A DNA stretch of 29,100 bases from Bipolaris cookei (GCA_002286855.1 NRSV01000144.1:1-29100); one strand, 5' to 3'; counted from the first letter of the stretch, positions 1 through 10,737 are shown. The notes: a model not told the origin generated them from the letters alone. Program-made: numbers and translations.

Positions 1-1999
1 TTTCGGTATATGGTGGTCTAAGTCAGGATATCTAGAGTCTCTGATGAATAGACGCGTGATCCGGGCTCATAACCTGTCAAAGTGTAGGGTGCTGCTTGTT
101 CTACTATCGACTCAGAGGTAGAGGTCTCTCTGCCTTCTACTTGTCCGTAGTAGACTCAGAGCCAGCTTGATCGAGAGATTCTAGAGAGAGAAGATATGTG
201 CTAGGGGAGAAACACTAATTGATTGATCGTTGGTAGTGTGAATTGATCTTGTGTGAAGTGCTCTGTCTTCTATCTACTTGCTATCCTACTACTATATATA
301 TTAGCTAGAATAGATTCTAGAAGAGTCTATCTAGTAGTAGCTTGCGTAGTCTATAGCGTCATAGATAGATGTCTATTGATCGATTATAGTCTTGATAGAT
401 CGACTATAGACTTGATTGATCGCAGAGTCCGGGTGTGGACTGCGCATCCGGATTCTGTCGTGGAATAGCTGAGTAGCTTATCTACAACAAAAAGGACCAG
501 CGCCATGGGTCGTACGCGCCATGTAGCTGACTCAGAGTCAAAGTATAGACTCTACTTCAAGCTGCTGCACCAGAAATCACTCAGTACCAGCTTGAGGCTC
601 GAGATATATACAACATGGATGAGAAGAGCTTCCCAATTGGCGTAGTAGGCAGAAGCAAGAGGATCTTCAGCAAGCACCAATGGGATAAGAAAAAGGTCAG
701 AGCATCTTTTCAAGATGAATCACGTGAGCTCTTGACGCTCCTGGCGTGCTGCTGCGCTGATGGGAGCTGGCTGTCTCCAGGCCTCATCTACGCTGCAGCT
801 AGAGGAGCGATTAGATCGTTTTGGGTAGAGGATATTAAAGCTACCAAGCAGGACGTCTTTGTCTCATCATCTCCGTCAGGCTGGTCAAGCAACGACATAG
901 GACTAGCTTGGCTTGAGCAGGTATTTGATCGCTGTACGAAGCAGCGATCAGGTAGGAGGAGATTGCTCATCCTTGATGGCCACGGATCTCACGTGACGAT
1001 GGAGTTTATCAGCTACTGCGATCGCCACAGGATACCCTTATTGATATTTCCTCCTCATTCGACTCACGCGCTTCAGCTGCTAGATGTAGTACTGTTCAGG
1101 CCACTATCTCAAGCTTACTCAGCTGAGCTCAACTCACACCTCCACAACGCCCAGGGCCTCATCTCAATCAAGAAAGGAGACTTCTTTCCGTTGTTCTGGA
1201 GAGCCTGGCAGTCTTGGTTCACGCGGTCAACTATATTGACAGCGTTTGAAGCTACTGGTATATGGCCAACAGATCCTCATGTCATCAAGAGATTCGCGAG
1301 TACGCCAAAAGGTGAGAGGAGCTCATCATCAGGGCTTTCTGACAGTGACTGGAGAAAGCTTGATCGATTAGTGCGTGTTGCGGTGAAGGATACCAGCAAG
1401 AAGAGTCAAAAAAGCTTAACCACGCACTCCACCATCTGTCTGTGCAGAACGAGCTCTTAAAGCATGAGAATGAGGGTCTAAGAGAGGTTCTCCAACACAA
1501 ACAAAAGAATACGAAGAAGATCAAAGCTCTTGACCTTCAACAGCGCCAAGAGTACCACGGTGGAGCTGTGTTCTGGTCTCCTCGCAAGCTGAGAGAGGCT
1601 CGAGCTCGTGAGGCTGTACTGGAGAGAAATGAGGCAGCAGAGAGGCGCCAAAAAGCCAAGGCCAGGGAGCTGTAACATGCTGCTCGGCTGCACAAACAAA
1701 GGATAGCTGAGGAGAAGCGTGTGGAGCGAGAGGCAGCCAGAAAGGCGAGGGAGAAGGAGAGGGCTGAAAAAGCTGCTGAACGCGCGCGTCAGAAGGCGAC
1801 CCGCAGCGCCGAAAAAGCTACGAAAACGTCGCTACAAAGCAAGCACAAGGCCTCGAAGGCGTCTGCCCCAAAGCCTAAGCGTGAGAAACGTGTGGTTGCT
1901 GCTGCAGCTCCTGAAGAAGCTCAAGGTGGTGCATCAGCTCCTCTACAACGAACTACCCGCCATGGCCGCAACGTCAAGTTTCCAGATAGATTCAAGTAG
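1..1999 (+). pseudogene. Fot1/pogo-type DDE_1 transposase remnant, interrupted by a solo LTR
   Basis: Decayed cut-and-paste transposase entering from the left edge. Coding similarity resumes after a nested LTR with the CENP-B/DDE linker (GRTRHVADS at about 505, then KYRLYFKLL). The DDE domain follows from about 582: YNMDEKSF (first Asp), LILDGHGSH (second Asp) and LLDVVLF (third Asp, spaced D-35-D). A basic, Ala/Glu/Arg-rich coiled-coil tail with VFWSPRKLREARAREA ends at a TAG at 1997-1999. Lesions: a small indel near 576-581 shifts frame +1 to +3. A second shift, +3 to +2, falls at the A6 run 1408-1413. An in-frame TAA lies at 1673-1675. The tail is homologous to that of the next element (2154-4472), so the two belong to one family but differ at many positions. 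All three acidic residues survive, but no single open frame remains. The 5' part of the gene lies outside the window and no TIR was found for this copy. Confidence 0.85.
83..489. mobile_element. Solo LTR nested in the transposase
   Basis: Begins TGTAGGG and ends CTACAACA (TG...CA, the LTR hallmark). The left flank ends CAAAG and the right flank starts AAAAG, consistent with a 5-bp AAAAG target duplication in which the left copy lost one A of the run. Removing the segment joins the codons for AHNLS (left) to KRTSAMGRTRH (right), which fits the transposase around it. The interior is AT-rich, with repeated GATTGATC/GATAGATC blocks and no coding sequence. A 71-codon open frame inside it (253-468) is low-complexity and not credible. 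Whether the parent element was Gypsy or Copia cannot be told from the LTR. Confidence 0.68.
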
Positions 2000-2153
2000 C
2001 ACAGATTGACTGCAGACATCTAATTCATATCTGTTTTGAAGATCTTTTGATAACAGTCTCTTAGTGTGGCTCTACAGCCTCATTTTCAGATCGCTGAAAT
2101 GGTGTTCTGCGGGGCATGAAATGAATCCGGGCATGAGGTGCACGGGCACACTA

Positions 2154-4472
2154 CTGTAGCTGGTCAGTGCATGTAACAGTTTAGCCAATGCAACATCATC
2201 TGCCCCACCAGAATATCCACCCATCGTTTTCAACACGTGATATCTCTACCACCATGACAGCTCTATCAAAAGCGGTTACAGCAATCGATTCGCAAGATGT
2301 AGAAGGTCAACTTTAATACCACACACCTGCAAAAAAGCCTTGTGTTGAGCTTACAACATTGACGTGCCGGCACCAAAACAAAACTCAGTTGCGAACGGCA
2401 GTTGCAAAAAAAACGTCAATTACTATCCCCACCATAAGAATCTGAGCTGGTAAAATATATAGAAGAACTATCAGGGCGCGGGATACCCCCTTCTCTAGCA
2501 ATATTAAAAAATTATGTGTCAGTTTTCGCAGAATGGAAGCCATCCGATAGCTGGGTTACTCGATTTTTGAAGTGTCACCACAACAAAATATTCATCAAAA
2601 CAGGCACCGGTATCAACCGTGACCGTCATCTGGCTGACAATCCAGCCAACTACCAATCGCATTTCGATCTCCTCTATGCCAAGCTTTATCAGTACGACGT
2701 CGTGCCCCATAATATCTACAGTATGGACGAGGAGGGCTTCTTACTTGGCCATATTTCACGATCAAGAAGAATCTTTTCGAAGGAGCTCTGGGATGAAAAG
2801 AAAATTAGAGTAGCTCTCCAAGATGGTATTAGGGACTGGGTAACGATTATTGGCTGTATTTGCGCTGATGGGAGCTCGGTAGATTCTACGATAATCTATG
2901 AGGACACAGACGGTCTTCGCAGTGAATGGCTGCGGGATCTAGAGGTGGGAAAACACCATTTTTTTTGTTGTATAAGCTCGTCCGGATGGACCAACAACGA
3001 GCTCGTACTGGCCTGGGTTGAACAGGTGTTCGATCGGAGAACGAAGGAGAAAGCAAAACGGGACTACCGGATGCTTCTCGTCGACGGGCATGGCAGTCAC
3101 CTGACGTCTTCCTTCATCGACTACTGCCATACCCACCGAATACTACTCGCAGTATTTCCGCCCCCACGCTACTCACAGCCTCCAGCCAGTGGACGTTGTG
3201 GTGTACTCACCTCTGGCAACCGCGTACAGCACCGAGCTCACCAATCTATTCCAGAGCGATCATGCATTACTTAATATGAAAAAAGTAATTTCCTACGCAT
3301 ATTTTGGGCGGCATATTTATCTGCATTCATAGCTGAAAATATATTGAGTAGTTTTCGGGCTACCGGGATCGATCCGCGCGATCCCGACGTTGTACTGAAA
3401 CGCTTTAAAACACCACCACCACGAGGTGATATAGATACAGAGATTGGAGAGGCAGGTGACGGAGATAGTTAGAGGTATCTGTCAAAATTATTTGATGCTG
3501 CTGTGCCGGATACATTAAAAAACGAAGCCGAGCAGCTTAAGCAGGCCTTTCATTCACTGCAGATCAGAAACGAGCTTTTGCACTATGAAATCGACAAACT
3601 GCGCGGTGAGGTTACCACCAGAAGAAGCCGAAAACTTCATAATAAGCTTCTGGGTCTGCAGCAGCACCAAGAGTACCATAGTACTGCAGTGGTTTGGAGC
3701 CCTCGATCGGTGCGGGAGGCCAGAGCCCGCGAGGCGCTGGAAAAACAGCAACACCATGAAAAAAACTCCGAAAAAAATCAGCAGAAGAAAGAATACGCTG
3801 CCGCTGCCACACACAAAAAACGGATAGCTGCGGAGGCTCGGGAGGCTCGCAAAATGGCAAAAGTGGTGCGGCAGCAGGAGCGTGCTGCGAGGGCCGCACA
3901 ACTGGCTGTCGCGCGGGCTCAAAAAGCAGAAGCTTGCGCTGCTGCAACTGAATAAAAATCTCGCAATAGGCATAATACAGCTAAAAGAAAAGCTTCATCA
4001 TCTTGGAATCAAAAAAAAACCAAAGCGGCGTCGTGTTAGAGGCTAAAAGTGGTGATGGTGATGCATCACTGCCCGCCAAGCCTCCTACCAAAACCACCAC
4101 GCGCGGCCGCAGTGTGCGGTTACCCAGCAAATATCAGTAGATATATATTAAACATACTGTTAAAATACTCCGATAACATGTCATGAGGACGCTAGGTCAC
4201 ATGACTTAGCGCCGCCCTATATCAGCCGAGTTATACATAGTTAGCAATCTACACACTCAACAACCACTTTTAGCCCCAGCAGAACCATCCATTACATAGT
4301 CATACTATGGCAAAGGACCTAATTCTAACACATACGATCACTATAATACTCCAACAAAAAATCTCGCGATAATAACGTTTTGGTGGTGGTCAAAAGCTTC
4401 ATTTTTTGGTGGGCGCGCATTTTGGTGGGGTGCTGCATTGGCTGAACTGTTGCACGCACTGACCAGCTACAG
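2154..4472 (+). mobile_element. Complete but dead pogo-like DNA transposon with TIRs and TA duplication
   Basis: Terminal inverted repeats start CTGTAGCTGGTCAGTGC at 2154 and end with the complement GCACTGACCAGCTACAG at 4472. Imperfect pairing runs on through AACAGTT-AGCCAATGCA and a CCCACCA block for roughly 75-80 bp. TA dinucleotides flank both ends (2152-2153 and 4473-4474), the target duplication used by Tc1/mariner/pogo elements. The element is 2319 bp, a normal size for a Fot1-like transposon. It carries one transposase pseudogene on the same strand. Confidence 0.88.
2254..4140 (+). pseudogene. DDE_1 transposase of the 2154-4472 element
   Basis: The presumed start is ATG 2254 (MTALSKAVTAIDSQ), but the N-terminal HTH region is broken by a TAA at 2314-2316 and later stops. 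A long open stretch (2516-3274) gives WVTRFLKCHH (end of the CENP-B-type HTH), INRDRHLAD, YSMDEEGF with the first catalytic Asp, and LLVDGHGSH with the second. A frameshift near 3160-3170 moves the third Asp motif (LQPVDVVVY) into another frame. A second shift near 3285 restores the stretch ending FRATGIDPRDPDVVLKRF. An in-frame TAG lies at 3470-3472. The basic coiled-coil tail runs 3503-3955 and ends in a TAA, and a C-terminal RGRSVRLPSKY motif ends at 4140. The copy is non-functional. It is homologous throughout to the 1-1999 remnant. Confidence 0.88.
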
Positions 4473-4484
4473 TACTTTGACTTT

Positions 4485-4555
4485 ATACATTCCTCCTGAT
4501 ACATTCTTCCCAATATATTTCTCCCGATACATTCCTCCCGTTACATTCCTCCCAA
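4485..4555. repeat. Short degenerate minisatellite (about 14-bp unit)
   Basis: Five imperfect tandem copies of ATACATTCCTCCCG, with 12-16 bp spacing, lie just outside the right TA of the 2154-4472 transposon. They are about 100 bp downstream of the MFS stop codon. No coding potential. Confidence 0.8.
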
Positions 4556-4654
4556 TGTACAAAGGCATCGCCATGGACCAGATAGGACTAGCCGATCAAC
4601 ACATGCATACGCTGTTAATCATGCAAACCACATTAAACATCTGACGTAAGAAGC

Positions 4655-6497
4655 CTAAGTCGGCTTTCCATGAGGAACCCACTTTGCCGTCCAAATACGC
4701 AGCCGCTTACCCCAGATAATTATGGGAATAGTAAACAGGCCGAAGATGCCCATGAGCATACCAAAGATGCCAAACGGTTCAGCCGGACCATCGTGCGTGA
4801 CCCACGTGCCGACGAAAAACGTCCAGGCAAAGGTAATCGCCGCGCGCGTCGTGGTGATAGCGACAAAGCAGTCCCCGGCAAGGGTGCCATACGATTCAAT
4901 GATATAGTTGAAGCCCACTGATGGCGCTTGCATGAGACCAAAAGCGACGAGGCCGAACCCGAATTGCAGTCCCACCCAGCCCGTGGGCGAGGGGTTCTGC
5001 GCCACGAAGCCGAAGATGAGAGAGCCGATGGTGGCAGCGAAGAGGGCGGGAAGAGCAGTGATGAGAAGGGATTCTGGTTCAGAGAAACCGCGCTGATCCC
5101 TCATTGCGAGGCGTTTGGTTGTGAAATCAGTGACGAAGTAGGTGTATATCTGAAATACCAGGCGAGTTAGTGAATATCTGAAGTGAAAAAGTGCTGGGTT
5201 CAATAAACTTACACAACCCAGGATGGCTCCAATGATGCCGCCGATGTTGATCAGTCCAACACCGCTGCCCCAGAGGTATGGCGGTTTGGCGACAACCTCG
5301 GGAGCTACTGTTGACATTGTTATCTAAAGTAGGGTCAGTAGTGTATCTTTTGTTAGACTATTCATGCGATCTTCACTCACAACCAATCCGACGAGTCCAG
5401 CATACCAGCCTGAAACCAGCCACACTCCAGGTAGCCGAAGGATCTTGTAAGGAGCCAAGAACTTCGCACCGATGCCCGGCCGATATGTGATGAGCCTCAG
5501 CGAGCGGAGGTACGAATAGGAAGGGTATATGGATGGTGCCACGGAGTCAGCAACGACAACGCTCTCCTTGGTAGTGGCAGTGTCCTTGTTCGAAACGTCA
5601 TTGTCCGATGCGTACGAAGTTTGTGGACGCTCGTACAATGTCTCGGCTTGGAATACGAGGCAGAGGACGAAGAGAATGGCTGAAAAGACAACATTTATCC
5701 AGTGTAGCCAGTCAAGACCCAGGGACCCAACAATATATCCACCGCAAGTAGCGCCGACAAGAGACCCAAAGGCTAGGAAGCAAGTGTAGATGGCCTATGC
5801 ACAACGCTGTTAGCATCATGACGTGTGAAGAATCTTCTGCAACAATTACATACCATAGCACGTCCACGCTCGTGAACGAAGAATATCTCGCCAACCACAT
5901 CAGGACTGACCGCGTCGGCAGGTGCTCCACCAATGCCCATGAATATACGCGCAGCCAGCATACTATCGAAGCTTGTTGCCAACCCTGCCCACATGCTCGA
6001 GAAGACTAGTAATAATACGCTTACTAGAATCACTGGGCGACGCCCAAAGGTGTTGGACAAGGGCACCCACCACAGATTGGCCGCCCCCAACATGAAGGCA
6101 TTGACCGCAATGAGGTATGACAGTTCTGAAAAGCTTTTTGGAGGGAGGCCAAGTACTGATGACGACGCATATGTCGGCAAAACACTAGACATCGACGCCG
6201 CAGCAAAGTTAACCACAAAAGGGTGAAAAGACATTATCCCGAGCATCACAAGCTTCCGCCATTTGGGCAGGTTCAGCGGGTCTGCTGGGTCTGAGGTTGG
6301 CTGAGGTACCAGACGAATCTCATCTTTATTCGTCTGCGATGCTGTCCATTCGACATGTTCTGATGAGGCAAGTCGTCAGTTCTGGTAATCCCAAAGGTCT
6401 GTTGTCGCATCTTACCAACAAGTGTTGTAGTTCCAGGGGGCTTGGCATTGCGTACTTCCTCTTTGGAAAGCTTAAACACCGCACTCAAGGATGTCAT
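4655..6497 (-). CDS. MFS transporter (fungal DHA1/Hol1-like type), five exons, 535 aa
   Basis: Predicted 12-TM proton-coupled transporter of the plasma membrane. Inferred exons: 6497-6416, 6359-5854, 5794-5381, 5323-5213 and 5149-4655, totalling 1608 nt. The four introns (56, 59, 57 and 63 bp) have GTAAGA, GTATGT, GTGAGT and GTAAGT donors and AG acceptors, and every junction restores family-like protein. A cytosolic N-terminus with EHVEW and DPADPLNLPKWRK precedes TM1. NTFGRRPVILVS is the MFS motif A loop between TM2 and TM3. RIFMGIGGAPADAVSP and HERGRAMAIYTCFLAFG follow, as in fungal DHA1/Hol1-like carriers. A long central loop (about residues 255-320) separates the two halves. I chose ATG 6497; an in-frame ATG at 6536 is possible. 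Substrate unknown. The promoter carries the site shared with the hydrolase and dioxygenase genes, suggesting it imports their substrate or exports a product. Confidence 0.9.
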
Positions 6498-6745
6498 TGC
6501 GACTGATGGTACGTATCGATCAAAATGAAAAACCAAAAAACCGCAATGGTCACTGGATTGAGGGCATGAGAGCTTCTCAATCTAAATAGACCACACCATG
6601 CTACAAGACACACCGCCCGACCTCATTAGTGTGGGTACTCAGCCTGCAAGACTGGACGAACAAGGACCACAACATGTTTCATGACCAACCATTGGACAAA
6701 TCGACATGGGGTTTAACCCAATTTGATCTCGGACTCCGGGATCGT

Positions 6746-6760
6746 TCGGAATGTGGGGGA
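6746..6760 (-). promoter_or_regulatory. Shared promoter element, MFS copy 1
   Basis: Plus strand reads TCGGAATGTGGGGGA, that is TCCCCCACATTCCGA in gene sense, about 250 bp upstream of the MFS ATG. The same 15-mer lies upstream of the hydrolase gene (22307-22321), and a one-mismatch copy lies upstream of the dioxygenase gene (17303-17317), all in the same orientation to their gene. It joins a CGG triplet to GTGGGG with a 3-bp gap. Confidence 0.6.
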
Positions 6761-6797
6761 CGGGAGTCTATGTGCAGAAACTATTCTTTATATAGCT

Positions 6798-6836
6798 TAG
6801 AAATGCGGGGGTATCGCCTTGTTCAGAATGCGGGGA
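6798..6836 (-). promoter_or_regulatory. Two further GAATGCGGGG-like sites in the MFS promoter
   Basis: TAGAAATGCGGGGG (6798-6811) and TCAGAATGCGGGGA (6823-6836) repeat the core of the 6746 element in the same direction, with the CGG half degenerated to TAG or CAG and GTGGGG replaced by GCGGGG. Both are followed by (G)TATC. Three tandem sites suggest this promoter is the most strongly targeted one. The rest of 6498-6890 shows no gene; an open frame at 6629-6910 has no recognisable protein. Confidence 0.45.
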
Positions 6837-6892
6837 TATCACTTTGTCTAGATCGCCTTGGCCTGACTACAATCAATGGTCATTGCCACTTA

Positions 6893-8693
6893 AGCTCGGC
6901 CATACAGTGATCGGCCACATATAGTGGTCGGCCACCTTAGCAACCTTATGCCACAGTTTAGATTCGCAATTTTCTTAACAACAACAATTATATTTGCCAC
7001 TTAGTACACATAGAACTTAGTGCTACTACTACTACTGCTGCTGCTGTTGTAGTCTCGACTTCCTTCTCTTGTGAAGTGCTTGCGTGCTGAGATTGTTGAG
7101 CTGCTGCTTTGTCAATTGCAGCCTGAATACTCAACGTTGCTGAAGCGCTTATTTGGATCAACTTGAACTCGGTTTCGTAAACGAGTAGTCTTATATCTAT
7201 CTAGTTGATGTTTAAGTCGTTGATTTTCAGCTGTGGAAAGAGCAGCTCTAGTATTTGCCTTTGCAACAGCCTTGCTTGCCTTGCTTAGCGCAAGCCGGGT
7301 GCTTCGCGAGAAATTCTGATGATAGAAGCTGCTGCTAGGCCTTACGTAGAGCCTGTGAGCTTTGAGGAGTATAGAAGCCTTGTTCTGATACAGCTAATGC
7401 CTGGCTAGCTACCGGTGAAGTAATCGGTCGGCCAGTTACTTAGAACAAGAGCAGCACAGCGTTAAGGTTGTATGGGCAGAGCTTAGCAGCCCTCCAGCCA
7501 GCTCTAATCACACGCTCTGATGTTCCTTCCGCTCTAGCTTTGTTATATGATACAACAAAGCGTTCTTTCTTCACTAGTGCTGCGTCGTCAAGCGCTAAGA
7601 GTGCTCAGATCTAGTCACGATAGCGAGACTTGAGTATTGAGAAGGGAGCTAGATCTAGCGGCTGTAGCAAGTGGGAGGCATGTGCAAGAAGATATAGCAG
7701 CTGAATCCTATTAGTCTTGTAGAGCTACATGAAGTCGATATGTGTATGAGAGCCATGACCGTCCAGAAGGGGTAGTTGATATCCACCATTGACGGGCGTA
7801 GTATTCGGCATGAAGATGCGCTGCAGCCACTCAAATCCAATTGAGTTTGATGTCCATCTATTCTCTGAGGTAGTGTATAGCTATTCTGGTGTACCAGCAG
7901 TTAGAAACCACGTGGTCTGAAGATGCTTGCCCTTAAAGATGACTAGGCACTGGAGCTTGGCGCCTGCGGCGGAGATGGACTCAATTATTGAAACCTATTC
8001 GCGATCCTCTGAAGACTTGACGTAAGCTTTAGTCTATGAAGAGCTTGCGATCACCCTGACGTTCGTACATACCCCTAGCGCTACTCCAGTCTCGTCCATA
8101 TTCCATATATCTTCATACTGTATGCCTAGCTCTACACGCGTACGCTCAAAGAGCTCAAGAAAAGCCTTCACAGTCTCGTAGTTGGCGCCAGTAGTACGTG
8201 CGTTCTCTATCTTTCGGCCGACTATCGATGCGACGCGTGGGTTACGGGCGACGAAGTGAGGTACCCATAGTTGCCCAAGTGGCTGGCGGTCGCCATTCAT
8301 GTGTAGAATTCTAGTAGCCATTTCCCGCACACGTATATGAGACGGCGGCTGTGCGCGTGAGTCTTCTTCGAGTATCCACTCTACTAGAAAGTGCTCTTGT
8401 TCTGGAGTCAACCGCTGCTGGTGTTGATGAGCTATCGCGTTAGGTTGGCGGCCTTGGAGACGTTCTTGAAGTGTGGATCGCGGAATACCATAGGCCTGAG
8501 CAGCCTTTCGCTGACTAGTAAAAACACCAGAATTTAAATCTCTAATAGCAAATTGTATAGCTAGCTCACGGGGATCCATTTTGCATGTGTGGTGTTGAGA
8601 GTGTAGACGAAAGTCACGCGTTATGGTGGACGGCCGAACACTGTATGTGGCCGAACACTGTATGTGGCCAAACACGGACTGTATGGCCGAGCT
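6893..8693 (-). mobile_element. Pogo-like DNA transposon with repeat-rich TIRs and TA duplication
   Basis: The left end starts AGCTCGGCCATACAGTG and the right end finishes with its complement CTGTATGGCCGAGCT. TA flanks both sides (6891-6892 and 8694-8695). The TIRs are about 43-60 bp, with a 6-bp indel. They contain iterated ACTGTATGTGGCCGAA-type units: two or three on the right (8639-8670), two on the left. Such units are a likely transposase-binding array. Length 1801 bp. One transposase pseudogene on the minus strand fills the interior. A TAC/TGC microsatellite lies at about 7020-7050. The element begins only about 130 bp beyond the outermost MFS promoter site (6746-6760) and 57 bp beyond the 6823-6836 site. 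Confidence 0.87.
6950..8579 (-). pseudogene. DDE_1 transposase of the 6893-8693 element
   Basis: Starts at ATG 8579 (MDPRELAIQFAIRDL). An N-terminal Psq-type HTH (RKAAQAYGIPRSTLQERLQGR) is followed by a CENP-B-type HTH (LTPEQEHFLVEWI ... RNPRVASIVGRKIE). The DDE core has WNMDETGVAL (first Asp), then LLDGHGSH and LLQPLDLAPF downstream. The open frame is 5' intact down to a stop at 8034-8036. Beyond it the same frame continues with several single stops, for example just after DGHGSHTHIDFM and after KSRYRD. This pattern is point decay rather than scrambling. The HTH and catalytic motifs are diverged from the other pogo-like copies in the window, so this is a separate family. Confidence 0.85.
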
Positions 8694-8945
8694 TAATGGA
8701 AGAGCATAACAGCTTGGCGTTCGGACCGACAGGATGAACCTCGGGTTGCGCGTACATTTTACAGTACGTACTGGGATAACGTCGCCTGTGGGACAAAAGA
8801 ACATGCATGTCAAATTGCGCGTATCCAGAGATAAGAAGGTATAACGAGTTTCACCACCGAGTCGTCAGCCCCACCGAGTCGTCAGCTCTACCACTAAGCC
8901 CTGCCTTCGCAACAACAATGCGTAATGTCCCAACAACAATGCGTA

Positions 8946-10718
8946 ATGTCCCAACAACACAACGTGCAGCAAGTTATAGTGAAGCGGATATTAACTTAGC
9001 TATTCAAAGTCTTACTTCACATCAGATTCAGAGTGAAATGCGCGCTGCTGTTGTATACAGCGTCTCACGAACGACAATCTGAGAGCGACGCACTGGAGGA
9101 CGCCCTCGACGAGACTGCAAGCCAAACTGTAAGCGCCTAACAAAGCTAGAATAGGAGACCATCACTTGGCACGTCATAGTGGAGGTTGAGCGATGACTAC
9201 CCTGTAGGATTGCCCCCCTGCGGCAATCCCCCAGCTGCATACGCGCCCGGAACGCCGTCCTTATGATCACCAGTGAACTGCCTGCGAAGATCCAGCGCTT
9301 ATCAAGGGCTAGTTCGACCTAGTTCAGAATCCAAGGCGAAGTATGATATCGTAGACCCGCAAGATACTCTATAAACTTCGACGAGACTCAGGCTTCATTA
9401 TGGGCCCAAATTTTATCCCAGCTCCCCAGCTCTATCAAAGCTCGGACCAAGTCAAAACGAATCAGAAAAAAAGATCCCCAAGGCTAAGGAACGGGAAGTG
9501 GTTACACTGGATACAAAGGCGTTGTGACACACCAGGGAAGTGTATCCAGCCTTGTCTCCCCATAAAAAAATTGCAGCCCAAGTTCTAATTCTACCCTGTT
9601 TAGAGGATCACTAACCATCGCGACTTGATGGTTCAGCAAGTTAGCCAACTAACGCTGGACGTAACAAAATACTAAGCGCCCCCGCTTGACTGCTCCGTCA
9701 CTCTCCGATTCCAATGGCGGCCCCCTGGGAAACCTATAAAACTGGCCATCCTAATTCGACGGCCCAATGAGCCACTGCTCGGTGGAGTCCCGAGCTCTCT
9801 GCGAAGAGAAGAAAATAATCCTCCTCTGTATGCATCCCCATTCGTCTCACCCCTCCCCTTAACAGGCCTCTTAATTGGGGGTGGCCTGCTCTGCCATTAA
9901 AACGCCGCGTAGGGACGCCTATCCTCAAAAAGGTCTTCGACAAACAATCGGCATTCACTGTACCTCAGCAAAGAAGACCTTCCTAACCAGCGCTCAAAAG
10001 GCCTATCACCCAGGCTGTTACAACAGAGAAACAATCTGTGGACGCGGTTTCCAAGGTGCGGAACGTAAACCCCAACACCCATCCATCACTAGTTTATCAA
10101 TAAGCCTTACCGTCAGGCGTACCCAAAACTGCCACTAGCCGGAAGAAGGCATGCCCCCTTTTGGGACCCCGAAAAACGCCGGCGAACGCCAACGCGAAAT
10201 GAGGCGCAGGCACGCCTTGGGGTTTCAAACCTGGCATGCAAATCCAGCAAGTGTTTCCTGAAAATTTTCTCAAAGAGCAGATGCAGCAATTAAGTAAGGG
10301 AGCCCCAAAACAAGATAGCCCATGAAATGGTTAATGCAAGCCCAAATGCCTACAAAGACGCTGTAGACCAACTAAAGCGAAAAAAAACCCATAAGCGGGG
10401 GCGGGGGCACTGCAGGCCAAAGGGGGGTCCCAGACAGTTGGCCAGGTAGCTAATCAGATCGCTGAGGCAGAAGGTGGTAGCTGTAACGACGGTGCAATGC
10501 CTGCGAAGAGGGTGCGCAGTGAACGGCGCTACGGACGTTGCAGCCAAATTGGACATAACTCCCGCACCTGCCAAGTAGAGTTAGATGATATAGAGGATAG
10601 TGATGAGTCTATAGAACAATGTTCTGTTCTAACTAAATTAGAAAATTATTATAACGTACGTGGCAAGCGAGCGGCACGCCCCACTAAACTTACGCACCTA
10701 TTTAAACTAAACATCTAA
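8946..10718 (+). pseudogene. Transposase copy A, indel-riddled
   Basis: Pogo-like transposase related to copies B and C. The ATG at 8946 follows a 21-bp tandem duplication (8911-8952). 9093-9209 is base-for-base identical to 18740-18856 of copy C, and 10425-10523 is identical to 20042-20140. Between these, apart from an almost clean stretch at about 9272-9356, small insertions and homopolymer gains occur every few bases. About 80 bp corresponding to 18857-18939 of copy C are also missing. The C-terminal frame (10497-10718) is open and ends in a knuckle-like RRYGRCSQIGHNSRTC and an acidic stretch, DDIEDSDESIEQ. The DDE core is unreadable. The error pattern resembles raw long-read noise. Confidence 0.8.
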
Positions 10719-10737
10719 TTACTCAACGCTAGTATAC

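Noticed and set aside
253..468. 71-codon open frame, hydrophobic N-terminus
   Set aside because: Lies inside the solo LTR and consists of GATC/TAG-rich low-complexity repeats; not a gene.
4421..4440. Extra GTGGGG regulator sites in transposon ends (also 12510-12545)
   Set aside because: They lack the CGG-AAT part and belong to TIR repeats; GTGGGG alone is too common to count.
6629..6910. 93-codon open frame upstream of the MFS gene
   Set aside because: No recognisable protein, overlaps the promoter sites and crosses the left TIR of the next transposon.
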